DNA of 64,000 nucleotides from CAWJAP01 sp963834365 (GTDB lineage Bacteria > Acidobacteriota > Vicinamibacteria > Vicinamibacterales > Vicinamibacteraceae). The stretch spans positions 124,001-188,000 of the forward strand of contig CAWIBS010000033.1 in NCBI GenBank assembly GCA_963834365.1, in the 5' to 3' direction. Within the stretch, counting starts at the first letter, position 1, and each line of letters starts with the position of its first letter. Below, one piece after another: positions 55,897-64,000 of this stretch. The notes beneath the pieces are model-generated. The model ran no database searches. It was not told the DNA's origin and saw only the letters and a program-made list of their open reading frames with translations. A program made the position numbers and the translations under genes.

Positions 55897-57309
55897 CTAG
55901 AGAAACGCCTCCGGCGCTTCGACCGGTTCCGCTCAACAGTACCAGGGCTCGTCCAGCCAGGGCACATCGGCGCGGGCGGGAACCGTTCCCGGCGGGAACG
56001 GCGTCAGCGGCAGCAGGCCAGGCAGGCGGTGCTGCGCGAGGCGCCAGATCTCGTGAAAGACTTCGCGACGGCTTTGCATGGCGTGACGACCGACGAGGGC
56101 CGCCACCTCCGATTGCAACGCGTCCATGCCGGGATCGGGGTGCGTCCACGGGTGCACGAGCGCGACCGGGTCGAACGGCTGCACGAGCCGGCGGAGATCC
56201 GGCAGTTCCAGCAGTCGCGACGCCTCGGTCACGAGAAGCCGGATCGTGAGCTGCACGGGCGCCACCGCGTCCACCAGATCGAGCGCCACACAGCCCTTCA
56301 GCAGATCCGCATATTGCGCGCGCGTCGTCCAGGGTGTGAACGCGACGAAGGTCGGCACGAGCGTCAGGCCGACGTCGCGGCAGAGCGCCACGACCTGCTC
56401 GACGTCGCGGCGGGTGTGGCGCTTTTCGAGCCGCGCCAGCACGTCATCGTCGAACGACTCGACAGCGCTCGTGACGAACAGGCACCCGGTGTCGCGGAGG
56501 CGCGGCAGCAGGTCCGGGCGCGCGAGCAGGTGCTCGATCTTGATCGTGACGTCGTAGGTCACGCCGGGATGCGCCGCGTGAAGTCCGTCGACGACGGCCA
56601 GGGCGTGACGCGGACCGTTGAGAAAGTCGGGATCGCCGAAGGTGATGTGGCGCGCGCCGGCGGCAACCTGCGTCGCGACGTCGGCGAGCACGACATCGAC
56701 CTCCACGACCCGAAAGCGTCCGTCGTAGACCGGCACGATCGGGCAGTGGCGGCAACGATGCTTGCAGCCGCGCGTCGCCTCCGTGTAGCCCACGAGGCGG
56801 CGCTCCCCGCCGACGCGCAGCGTCGGCATAGCGCGCGAGTGGCGGCAGCCCGGTGCGATCCGGCGCGCGGAACGTCAGCCGGGGCAGCTCCGCTCATCGG
56901 AGGCGCGATTGTGGGTGCTGGAGCGCGCAGGCCCGAGGCATCGGCCTCCCCGAGCAACCCGCACCAGCTCCTCCTCGAACTCGGGTCCGAGGACCGCAGC
57001 CGATGCCGAGCGTACGCAGAGCCGGGCCTCGTTCAGCGGTGCGTAGAGCCCGAACGCGCACGAGTGCGCTCGCGGATTGATCGGCCTGACATCGCGCACG
57101 ACCGGCGGCAGCAGCCGCGTTGCCGTGTGCATCGGCAGGTGAAACGCCGACCACATCGGCGCCTCGCCACGACCTCGCGTGGCAAGCGATCCCGCGAGCA
57201 GATCGCAGAGGTGAACCGTATGGCCGGCATCGCGAAGCCAGGCCGCAGGCGACGCCAGGCCGAATGGCTGGCGGCCCATCTCGTACATGCCGATCAGCAG
57301 GATGTTCAA
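55897..57309 (-). CDS. B12-binding/radical SAM selenoprotein with CUAEP tail (UGA read through; frameshifts)
   Basis: About 470 residues from TTG 57309. The N-terminus NILLIGMYEMGRQPFGLASP and AFHLPMHTATRLLPP match the family named after its CUAEP/CCAEP tail. The 4Fe-4S/SAM motif is TRGCKHRCRHCPI (CxxxCxxC, near 56765), followed by HITFGDPDFLNGP and TIKIEHLL. The frame changes near 56930 and 56840. The apparent stop TGA 55935-55933 follows Cys; reading it as selenocysteine gives WYC-Sec-AEPVEAPEAFL and TAG at 55899-55897. A hairpin 12 bases after the UGA resembles a bacterial SECIS. Reaction unknown. It should need SelA/B/C/D, which are not in the window. Confidence 0.85.
55902..55920 (-). 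promoter_or_regulatory. Candidate bacterial SECIS hairpin
   Basis: On the minus strand GAAGCGCC-GGA-GGCGTTTC: eight base pairs (one G-U) closing a GGA loop that begins with G. Its base is 12 nucleotides downstream of the UGA, the distance known for the minimal E. coli fdhF SECIS. It is read in frame within the 12-codon tail. Confidence 0.65.
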
Positions 57310-57338
57310 GATGGTCGATCGTCGGTCGGCGGCTCGGG

Positions 57339-57453
57339 CTACGGGCTACGGACTGCGGACTACAGGACTTCGAAAGGCATGGTGGCGGTCCGTAGCCTGC
57401 ACGCCTGTAGCCGGGACACGGCGTTGGTCTTTGGTCGTTGGTCGTTGGTCTTG
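57339..57453. repeat. Composite intergenic repeat, inverted copy, with GGTCGTT tract
   Basis: Reverse-complement version of 53895-54003: GGCTACGGACTGCGGACTAC, then ACTTCGAAAGGCATGGTGGC, CTGTAGCCGGGACACGGCGT and a GGTCTTTGGTCGTTGGTCGT tract. Confidence 0.8.
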
Positions 57454-57489
57454 GTCCATGGTCCTGACGCCTGATGCCTGATCCAGATC

Positions 57490-57847
<358 letters not shown>

Positions 57848-57879
57848 CCAGCTCTCCCGAATTTGGAGTGAGGTTTATT

Positions 57880-59173
57880 TCAGCCCCGGTCTTGCGCAGC
57901 CGGCCTTGGCGTCACGAACCGGTCGTAGAGCACCATGAGGAGCGTCGACGACGACGCCGATCGCGCCGACGAAATACCACATCTGCCACGGCGTGGCGGA
58001 CCCCTGCACGTAGTTGGTGACGAGCCACCCGGACGATCGTCGCCGCAGATGAACGTGCCGAGGGCCACCGGCAGGAACGCGAAGCCCATGTAGGTGCCCA
58101 CCTGAGCCTTCGGCGCGAGGTCGGCGACGTAGGCATAGTAGCGTGGCGCCTGAATCGCCTCGCCGATCGCGAAGATCGCGATCGCGACGACCGTCATCGT
58201 CAGCGTCGGGAAGGCGCCCATCAGGAACCACGACGCGCTGGCGAGCGCGAACCCGAGCGTCATCGCGACGATCGGCTGCAGCCGCTTGCCAGGGCTGCCG
58301 CGGGAATGGTCACCAGGATGATCGTCCACGCGTCCACGGTCTCGATCAGCTCGAACCGCCCGAACTTCAGCACGTCGCGCACGTAGAACGGCAGCGCGTA
58401 GAAGATGTGCCAGAACATCGCCCAGAACCCCGAGAAGATCACGAGGAACAGTCATGAACCGCAGGTCGCCGAACGACCTTGACCATGTCGGCGAGCACCT
58501 GGGTCATCGACTTCGGCGGCGGCGCGATCCGCGGGCCGGTCGGGCTCCGAGAAGAACAGCAGCGTCGCGAGACACAGCAGGGCGAGCGACGTCAGCGACG
58601 AGACGACCAGCACCCAGGAGATGCCCAGGTTCTCGCGCACCGGGATCGCGAGCATCGGCCCGACGGCGCCGCCGATGTTCACGAGCGTGTAGTAGATCGA
58701 GTAGCCCAGCGCCTTGGTCTGGTCGTCGTCGTGCGCGCGACGGTGCCGACGATCGACGGCTTGATGAGCGAGCCGCCGATGGCGGTGATGACGAGCGCGA
58801 AGAGCGTCCAGGTCTTCGTGCGCCGACGGCGCTCGACGATCGGCTGGCCCATGCGGGAGGCCCGCCAGGCCGATCAGGAAGTAGCCCAGCGAGAAGATCG
58901 CGAAGCAGGCCAGTCAGGCTGCGCTTGAAGCCGAAGCGATCGACGACCGTGCCGGCGAGCACCGGCAGGAAATAGAGCAGGGTGTTGAACACGCTCCCGG
59001 CGAGCCAGGTGCCGGTCTCGGCGCCGAGCCCCACCTGGTCGGCGAGATAGATGGCAAGGACCGCCTTGCTGCCGTAGTAGGCGAACCGCTCGAACAGCTC
59101 GAGGACGTTCGCGACCCAGAAGTTGCGCGTGAAGCCGTGACGCAGGGTCGGCCAGTTGTCCGCTCGCGCTCAC
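57880..59173 (-). CDS. POT/PTR2-type peptide MFS transporter (many frameshifts)
   Basis: About 430 residues when rejoined, from GTG 59173. It starts RHGFTRNFWVANVLELFERF with AYYGSKAVLAIYLADQVGLG, the start typical of the proton-dependent oligopeptide transporter (POT) family. Then WLAGSVFNTLLYFLPVLAGT, the NIGGAVGPMLAIPVREN segment, FSGFWAMFWHIFYALPFYVR and a C-terminal FAIGEAIQAPRYYAYVADLA. Frame changes near 59130, 58900, 58740, 58450, 58290 and 58030 are all one-base. GTG overlaps the stop of the D-aminoacylase gene (GTGA). This suggests uptake of small peptides or D-amino-acid conjugates. Confidence 0.72.
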
Positions 59174-60797
59174 GGCATCCCCCGGTTGGCGTTCAGCCGG
59201 AGGACACGGCCCGATCGGATGCCGGTGTGCCGGCCGTCGCGGACGACGAAGGCGCCGTTGACCAGGACGTGCGGCAGGCCGGCTGGAAACGCGTGCGGCT
59301 CCTGGAACGTCGCCCGATCCGTGACGGTCGCGGGATCGAAGACGACGAGGTCGGCGGCCAGGCCGGGCCGCACGGACCCGCGATCGGCGAAGCCGAAGTG
59401 CTCGGCCGGAAGCGCTGCTCATCTTGCGCACCGCCTCGCCAAGCGTGAGCACGCGGTCGTCGCCGGACGTACTTCGCCAGGACGCGGACCGTGTTGCCGT
59501 AGCTGCGCGGATGCGGACGGCCGACGCCGGGGGTGTTGAGCGACGCATCGGAGGCGACCGCGACCTGCGGATGTCGCATGATGCGCGCGACATCGGCGTC
59601 GCCCATCACGTGGTAGACCATCTGCGCACCGCCGGACAGGCAGCATCTCGCGTGCAACCTCGAGCTGCGCGTCGAGCGCTGCCGTCGCCGCGCGTGCGCC
59701 TGGCGATCTCGGCAATCGAGAGCCCGTTGCGTGCCGGATCCGGAGGGATAACTCGCCACCACGGCAAAGGCGTAGTCGCTTGCGCCCATCTCTCGCCAGC
59801 ATCGCGCGCATGTCACCCTTGATCCGCGTCCACGTCCCCTCCTCCGACAACCGTGCCGACGGACGGCTTCCTCGCCGCCCTCGAAGACCCAGGACGGAAA
59901 GCGGATGCCGAGCCCGGTGCTCGCGGCCGTGTAGGCGTACTGGTCGGCCCGCACCCGCACTCCGCGCGCCCGCGCCCCGTCGATCAGGGCGAGAAGCTGC
60001 GGCGCGCGTCCCCAGACGCTCGGACTGTCAATCTTCAGATGGGAAATCTGGACCGGACAGCCCGCGGCTTCGCCGATGGCGATGGCTTCGGCGATCGCCT
60101 GCGTCCACCTGTGGGCCTTCGTCGCGCAGATGCGACGCGTAGAGACCGCCGGCCGCCGCGGCCGACCTTGGCCAGCGCGACGATCTCGTCGGCGCGTCGC
60201 GTAGGTGCCGGGCACGTACTCGAGGCCGGTGGACAGCCCGACGGCGCCCGCGGCCATCGCCCTGGGCCACAGGTCCCGCATCCGCGACGAGTTCCTCGGT
60301 CGGTAGGCGGACGCCGCGCTCGTCCCCAGAACCCGCTGGCGCACGCTGTTGTGTCCGACCAGCGTGGCGAAGTTGATCGAGACGCCCGTCCGCTCGATGG
60401 CTTGCAGGGCTTCGGCGACATCGACCGCGGACCCGCCGCAGTTGCCGGCGACGAGGGTCGTGACGCCCATGCGCACGAAGTTCTCGGCCAGCGGCATGTC
60501 GGCGACGCGATCGGCGTGGGTGTGGACGTCGACGAAGCCCGGCGCGACGACCAGGCCCGCGACGTCCACGCGCTCACGCGCCGTCCACCGCTGCAAGTCG
60601 CCGACACCGGCGATCCGCCCTGCCGTCACGGCGACGTCGGCGCGCCGCGGCTGACTTCCGCTGCCGTCGGCAACGAGCCCGTTCACGAGGAGCAGGTCCG
60701 CTGCGTCAGTCTGCTTCGCGGGCTGGGCCGCCAGTCGAACGCCGACGGCGGCTCCGACGAGGACGCAGGCGACGGCCGCCGATCCGGCTTGCGCCAC
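59170..60797 (-). CDS. N-acyl-D-amino-acid deacylase-like amidohydrolase, exported (many frameshifts)
   Basis: About 540 residues when rejoined. A signal sequence (AAVACVLVGAAVGVRLAAQP) is followed by LLLVNGLVADGSGSQPRRAD and the metal motif APGFVDVHTHADRVADMPL (HxH). Further markers are GVTTLVAGNCGGS, GAVGLSTGLEYVPGTYA, CPVQISHLKIDS, MVYHVMGDADVARIMRHPQV, VAVASDASLNTPG and the C-terminal PGLAADLVVFDPATVTDRAT with VLVNGAFVVRDGRHTG. This order is that of D-aminoacylases. At least six frame changes between 60260 and 59380. It hydrolyses N-acyl-D-amino acids or peptides in the periplasm (inferred); the POT transporter gene overlaps its stop. Confidence 0.78.
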
Positions 60798-60829
60798 GCA
60801 TGGCTGGCTACTCTACCATTGCGGACGAC

Positions 60830-61625
60830 ATGGTCTTCGAGACGCACCGCCATCCTGACGTCGTTCGCGAGTTCGCCGTACCACGTGCCGGACCGATCCC
60901 GTCTGGGTGGACGTTCGCGGCGCGCTGCTGTGCGGCCGTTCGCTGGTGATGAGCGGCGGCGCGCCAGACAGCTTCGCCGTCGTGACCCCTCACGTCCCGC
61001 TCGTCTGCATCGTCGGCGAGCCTGCGCCGGCGCTGATCGTCAAGGCCGTCGAGTTCGTGGAGCGGGACGGCGGCGAGACCCCGGTGCTGGCCGTCATGCC
61101 GGCCAGCGCCAGGGCGGCAGAGGTGGCCCTTCCAGACTGGCGCCGCGAGCAGGCGATCCTCCACATCCGTCCCGGCGGCGCGGCGTGGCCGGCCGCGGCC
61201 GCGGCGATTGTCCGCTGGCTCGAATCTTCGAGAGGCGTCGAGTGACGTGCTGCGACCACGTCCCGGACGCTCTGCGCGGTGAGATGCTCGATGCCGTCCG
61301 CCACGGAGCGGTGGCCTGCGTCTGGACGGACGATCGCCCCGTGTCGTTCGCCTACGCGCCATGGACGACCGAGCGCTGGTTCGACATTTCGATCGATACG
61401 CTCGATGGCTACCGGCGCCGCGGGTTCGGTGGCGCGTGCGCCCGTGCGCTCATCGAGCGTCACGCCCGAGACGGCCGCCAGCCGGTCTGGGGCGCGGTGG
61501 CGAGCAACGTCGCTTCGCGCGCGCTCGCGGCCTACCTCGGATTCCTGCCGGCGGGATCGGCCACCGTGTTCGAAGGATCGCTCGGGATCGACTCGAACGA
61601 CGACCTGGCGTTCGAGGGGATCTGA
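60830..61625 (+). CDS. GNAT-family N-acetyltransferase (frameshifted)
   Basis: About 260 residues when rejoined. Frame changes occur near 60885 and 61235. The N-terminal half (VWVDVRGALLCGRSLVMSGG, CIVGEPAPALIVKAVEFVER) is an ordinary alpha/beta domain; the C-terminal half, WFDISIDTLDGYRRRGFGGA then CARALIERHARDGRQPVWGA and VASNVASRALAAYLGFLPAG, is a GNAT core with the acetyl-CoA loop YRRRGFGGA. The two-domain layout is that of GNAT acetyltransferase family 2. Substrate unknown. It is divergent from the D-aminoacylase gene with about 30 bases between them. Stop TGA 61623-61625 precedes the MITE-like element by 18 bases. Confidence 0.7.
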
Positions 61626-61643
61626 TGAGCAGCGACTGGCCCT

Positions 61644-61760
61644 GAGTTCACTTATGTTGACAACAGGCCCGCCAAAGAGTGGCGCCGGGCTTCAGCCCGG
61701 CCAAACGCGGGCCTGGGCAGGCCTGAAGGCCTGCGCCACATGGTCAACACAAGTGAACTC
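61644..61760. mobile_element. 117-bp MITE-like element with 18-bp terminal inverted repeats
   Basis: Termini GAGTTCACTTATGTTGAC (61644-61661) and GTCAACACAAGTGAACTC (61743-61760) are inverted with one mismatch. Between them are two palindromes with constant loops, GCCGGGC-TTCA-GCCCGGC-type (about 61686-61703) and GCAGGCC-TGAA-GGCCTGC (about 61718-61735). A partial copy in the opposite orientation is at 31428-31471. No transposase is encoded. No clear target-site duplication was seen. Confidence 0.75.
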
Positions 61761-61801
61761 TGGGCCTCATAAACAGCTACCAGGAACTCGTCGCGACCGT
61801 G

Positions 61802-62575
61802 TCAATGCCGCCTGGTGAGGCGCGACGCCGCCGCTTCGTCAACGAGGCAGGTGAGGCGACCTGGCTGCACCGGCTTCAAGGCCTGCACCGGGTAGCTGTC
61901 CGGGTCGGAAGGCCCTTCGAGAACGGCGCGAAGCGTCTCGGCCTTCTCGACGCCACTCACCACCAGCAGGATCTCGCGCGCGTGATTGAAGACCGGGAGC
62001 GTGAGGGTCACACGGGAGCTCTGCAGACCGATCACCCACACCGCCGTTGCCAGGTGCTCGCGTTCTTCGACGACCGGCGTGCGCGGGAAGATCGAGGCGG
62101 TGTGTCCGTCGCGTCCCATGCCGAGGATGGCGACGTCGAACGCCGGCCACTGCCCCGGCGCCAGCCCGCATACCTCGCGCAGCGTCGCTTCGTACTTCGC
62201 CGCCACCATCGACGCGTCCTCGAGTTCCGTCGGCATCCGGTGAATCTGGGCGGGCGGGATGGGCACGTGCGCGAGCCACGTTTCGTGGACCATCCGGTAG
62301 TTGCTGTCCGGGTGCTCGGGCGGGACGTGGCGCTCGTCACCGAAAAAGAGATGGAGAGCGCCCCAGTCGATCGCCGTGCCGTCGTCTGCCGGAGGAGCCA
62401 GCGCAGCATACAGGCCCTGCGGCGTCCGGCCGCCGGCGAGCGACATGAGGCAGCGCCCGCGCGCACGGACGGCGGCGGCGGCGATGTGGCGCACCTGACG
62501 GGCCCCTTCACGGGCGAGCGCCTCGGGATCGGACACGACGCGCACCGTCCAGCGCTGAGGCGATCCCCTCGTCAT
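61802..62575 (-). CDS. pgl: 6-phosphogluconolactonase
   Basis: 257 residues from ATG 62575, with GAGGA four bases before it; a longer in-frame start at 62629 overlaps zwf. Hydrolyses 6-phosphogluconolactone in the oxidative pentose phosphate pathway. Motifs are LMSLAGGRTPQGLYAALA, LFFGDERHVPPEHPDSNYRM, AFDVAILGMGRDGHTASIFP and the C-terminal ILLVVSGVEKAETLRAVLEG. It lies 19 bases downstream of zwf on the same strand, so the two successive enzymes are co-transcribed. Confidence 0.94.
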   Translation of the reverse strand: MTRGSPQRWTVRVVSDPEALAREGARQVRHIAAAAVRARGRCLMSLAGGRTPQGLYAALAPPADDGTAIDWGALHLFFGDERHVPPEHPDSNYRMVHETWLAHVPIPPAQIHRMPTELEDASMVAAKYEATLREVCGLAPGQWPAFDVAILGMGRDGHTASIFPRTPVVEEREHLATAVWVIGLQSSRVTLTLPVFNHAREILLVVSGVEKAETLRAVLEGPSDPDSYPVQALKPVQPGRLTCLVDEAAASRLTRRH

Positions 62576-62594
62576 GCTGTCCTCGCCCGCCGCC

Positions 62595-64000
62595 CTACGG
62601 CTTTCGCCATTCGCGGCCGTCTGCGGCAACCAATTCGTCGCTGGCGTCGGGGCCCCATGAGCCTGCGGGATAGAGATGCACGCTGGCCGGCGTCTCGCGC
62701 CAGGCGTCGAGAATCGGCGTCACGACCTTCCAGCCCGTCTCCACCATGTCGGCGCGATGGAACAGCGTGGAGTCTCCCGTCATGCAGTCGTAGAGCAGCG
62801 TCTCGTATCCGGTCGAGGGACGCGACCCGAAGTAGTCCGCGTACTTGAAGTCCATGCGCACGACGCCGAGTCCCAGCTCCGGCCCGGGCACCTTGGCCTG
62901 GAAACGCAGGGCGATGCCCTCGTCCGGCTGGATGCGGATGATGAGGACGTTCGGCATGACCTGGTCGGCGCACAGATCCTGGAACAGCAGCAGGGGCGGC
63001 GTCTTGAAGCGTATCGCGATTTCCGAGACGCGCCGGGCGAGACGCTTGCCGGTCCGCAGGTAGAACGGGACGTCCGCCCAGCGCCAGTTGACGAGCCTCA
63101 GCCGCAGGCCGATGTAGGTCTCGGTCGTGGAGGTCGGTGATACGGTCGGCTCGCTGCGGTAGGCCGGCACGGCGCGGCCCTCGATGCTGCCGGCGGCGTA
63201 CTGCCCGCGCACCGTATCGCGCCGCACCACGTCGGCATCGAAGGGACGGATGGCGTGGAGCACCTTCACCCGCTCGTCGCGAACGCGATCGGCGTCGAAC
63301 GAATTGGGCGGCTCCATGGCGGTGAGCGCGAGCAACTGGAAGAGATGGTTCTGGACCATGTCGCGCAGGGCGCCAGCCTCTTCGTAGTAACCGCCGCGTC
63401 CCTCGACGCCCACCGTCTCCGCCACGGTGATCTGCACGTGATCCACGTAGCGGCGGTTCCAGATCGGCTCGAAGATCCCGTTGGCGAACCGCAGCACCAT
63501 CAGATTCTGGACGGTCTCCTTCCCCAGGTAGTGATCGATCCGGTAGATCTGCCGCTCGTCGAAGACCGTGCCGATCTGACGGTTGAGCGCCCGCGCCGAC
63601 TCGAGATCGTGCCCGAACGGCTTCTCCACGATCACCCGCCGCCAGCGCCCGTTCTCCTCGCGTCCGAGGCCGGAGCTGGACAGCCCCGCGATCAGGTCGT
63701 CGAACAGCGCGGGAGGCACGGCCATGTAGAACAGCACGTTGCCACCGCTCTGCCCGGCGACGGCCGCGAGCGTCGCCGACAGACGGACGTACAGGTCGCC
63801 GTCCTGGAAATCTCCGCGCACGTAGCGAATACGCGCCGCGAACCACTCGCGCTCGGCCGGTTCGAGGGCCGGCGTGGCGAACCGGCTCAGATCCTCCAGC
63901 AGCTTCTCGCGGAATCCCGCCTCGTCCACGTCCGTCCGCGCCACCGCAACACTGACGAACGCATCCGGGAGCAGCCCTCCACGACGCAGGTTGAGGAGCG
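62595..64000 (-). CDS. zwf: Glucose-6-phosphate 1-dehydrogenase (5' part outside the window)
   Basis: About 468 residues are visible, open to the end of the window; the NADP-binding GASGDL start lies beyond 64000. The active-site signature QIYRIDHYLGKETVQNLMVL is intact with its His-Tyr-Leu-Gly-Lys; RVIVEKPFGHDLESARALN, NRRYVDHVQITVAETVGVEG and FYLRTGKRLARRVSEIAIRF are also typical. The sequence at the window edge (NLRRGGLLPDAFVSVAVART) fits the usual position about 45 residues in. First enzyme of the oxidative pentose phosphate route, producing NADPH; the product goes to Pgl encoded next. Confidence 0.95.
   Translation of the reverse strand, partial: LLNLRRGGLLPDAFVSVAVARTDVDEAGFREKLLEDLSRFATPALEPAEREWFAARIRYVRGDFQDGDLYVRLSATLAAVAGQSGGNVLFYMAVPPALFDDLIAGLSSSGLGREENGRWRRVIVEKPFGHDLESARALNRQIGTVFDERQIYRIDHYLGKETVQNLMVLRFANGIFEPIWNRRYVDHVQITVAETVGVEGRGGYYEEAGALRDMVQNHLFQLLALTAMEPPNSFDADRVRDERVKVLHAIRPFDADVVRRDTVRGQYAAGSIEGRAVPAYRSEPTVSPTSTTETYIGLRLRLVNWRWADVPFYLRTGKRLARRVSEIAIRFKTPPLLLFQDLCADQVMPNVLIIRIQPDEGIALRFQAKVPGPELGLGVVRMDFKYADYFGSRPSTGYETLLYDCMTGDSTLFHRADMVETGWKVVTPILDAWRETPASVHLYPAGSWGPDASDELVAADGREWRKP

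Overview
The window is a gene-dense, GC-rich stretch of a Gram-negative bacterial chromosome. An outer membrane is implied by the adjacent TamA/TamB pair. Eukaryotic-type Ser/Thr kinase fused to TPRs, CarD, Ig-like lipoproteins, a Tat-tagged NagA homologue and many palindromic and heptameric intergenic repeats together suggest Acidobacteriota, probably Vicinamibacteria (subdivision 6). This is inference from gene content; no 16S rRNA is present. At least 20 genes are interrupted by one-base frameshifts while codon usage and homology continue in the new frame. This looks like draft-assembly consensus error more than pseudogenisation, so broken genes are annotated across their full span.

Layout. 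1-6.7 kb: Lon C-terminus, a MurG/arabinokinase-like glycosyltransferase, exported NagA-like deacetylase, a SAM methyltransferase, a homocysteine methyltransferase/MTHFR fusion and a lone nuoI. 6.8-15.2 kb: LytS/LytTR two-component pair, signal peptidase I, a holin-like membrane protein, an acyl-CoA synthetase-moaC-rex operon and an OPT transporter. 15.2-21 kb: a heavily frameshifted stretch (Ig-like exported protein, DUF4126, PlsC, CarD, exported methyltransferase, HIT protein), then tRNA-Leu(CAA) and a BIG2 lipoprotein. 21-31 kb: Ser/Thr kinase, GntR/FCD regulator, two tandem PPi-type phosphofructokinases, GlnRS, a coiled-coil protein and a low-Mr phosphatase/fructosamine-kinase pair. 31.5-44.9 kb: exported PCMT, small conserved protein, GlpQ-like phosphodiesterase, RRM protein, GNAT, PilZ, IspG, a large repeat-containing secreted protein, DUF3810 metalloprotease, NDH-2, molybdopterin oxidoreductase and HAD phosphatase. 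44.9-54.5 kb: TamB, TamA, KGG protein, DHA2 efflux pump and YggX. 54.5-64 kb: ATP-grasp enzyme plus radical SAM protein, ferredoxin, POT-like transporter, D-aminoacylase, GNAT, a MITE-like element, pgl and zwf.

The most striking observation is at 55897-57309. The radical SAM gene appears to stop at TGA (55935-55933), but the frame continues for 11 more sense codons to a TAG. The tail then reads Cys-UGA-Ala-Glu-Pro, the signature of the CUAEP/CCAEP-tail radical SAM family in which UGA is selenocysteine. Twelve nucleotides after the UGA is an 8-bp hairpin with a GGA loop, placed like a bacterial SECIS. An ATP-grasp enzyme lies directly downstream. Other notable points are the tandem PPi-PFK paralogues, the phosphatase/fructosamine-kinase pair (probable protein deglycation), a family of hairpins with a constant TGAA/TTCA loop but variable stems, a 117-bp MITE with 18-bp terminal inverted repeats, and GGTCGTT-type heptamer tracts between genes.
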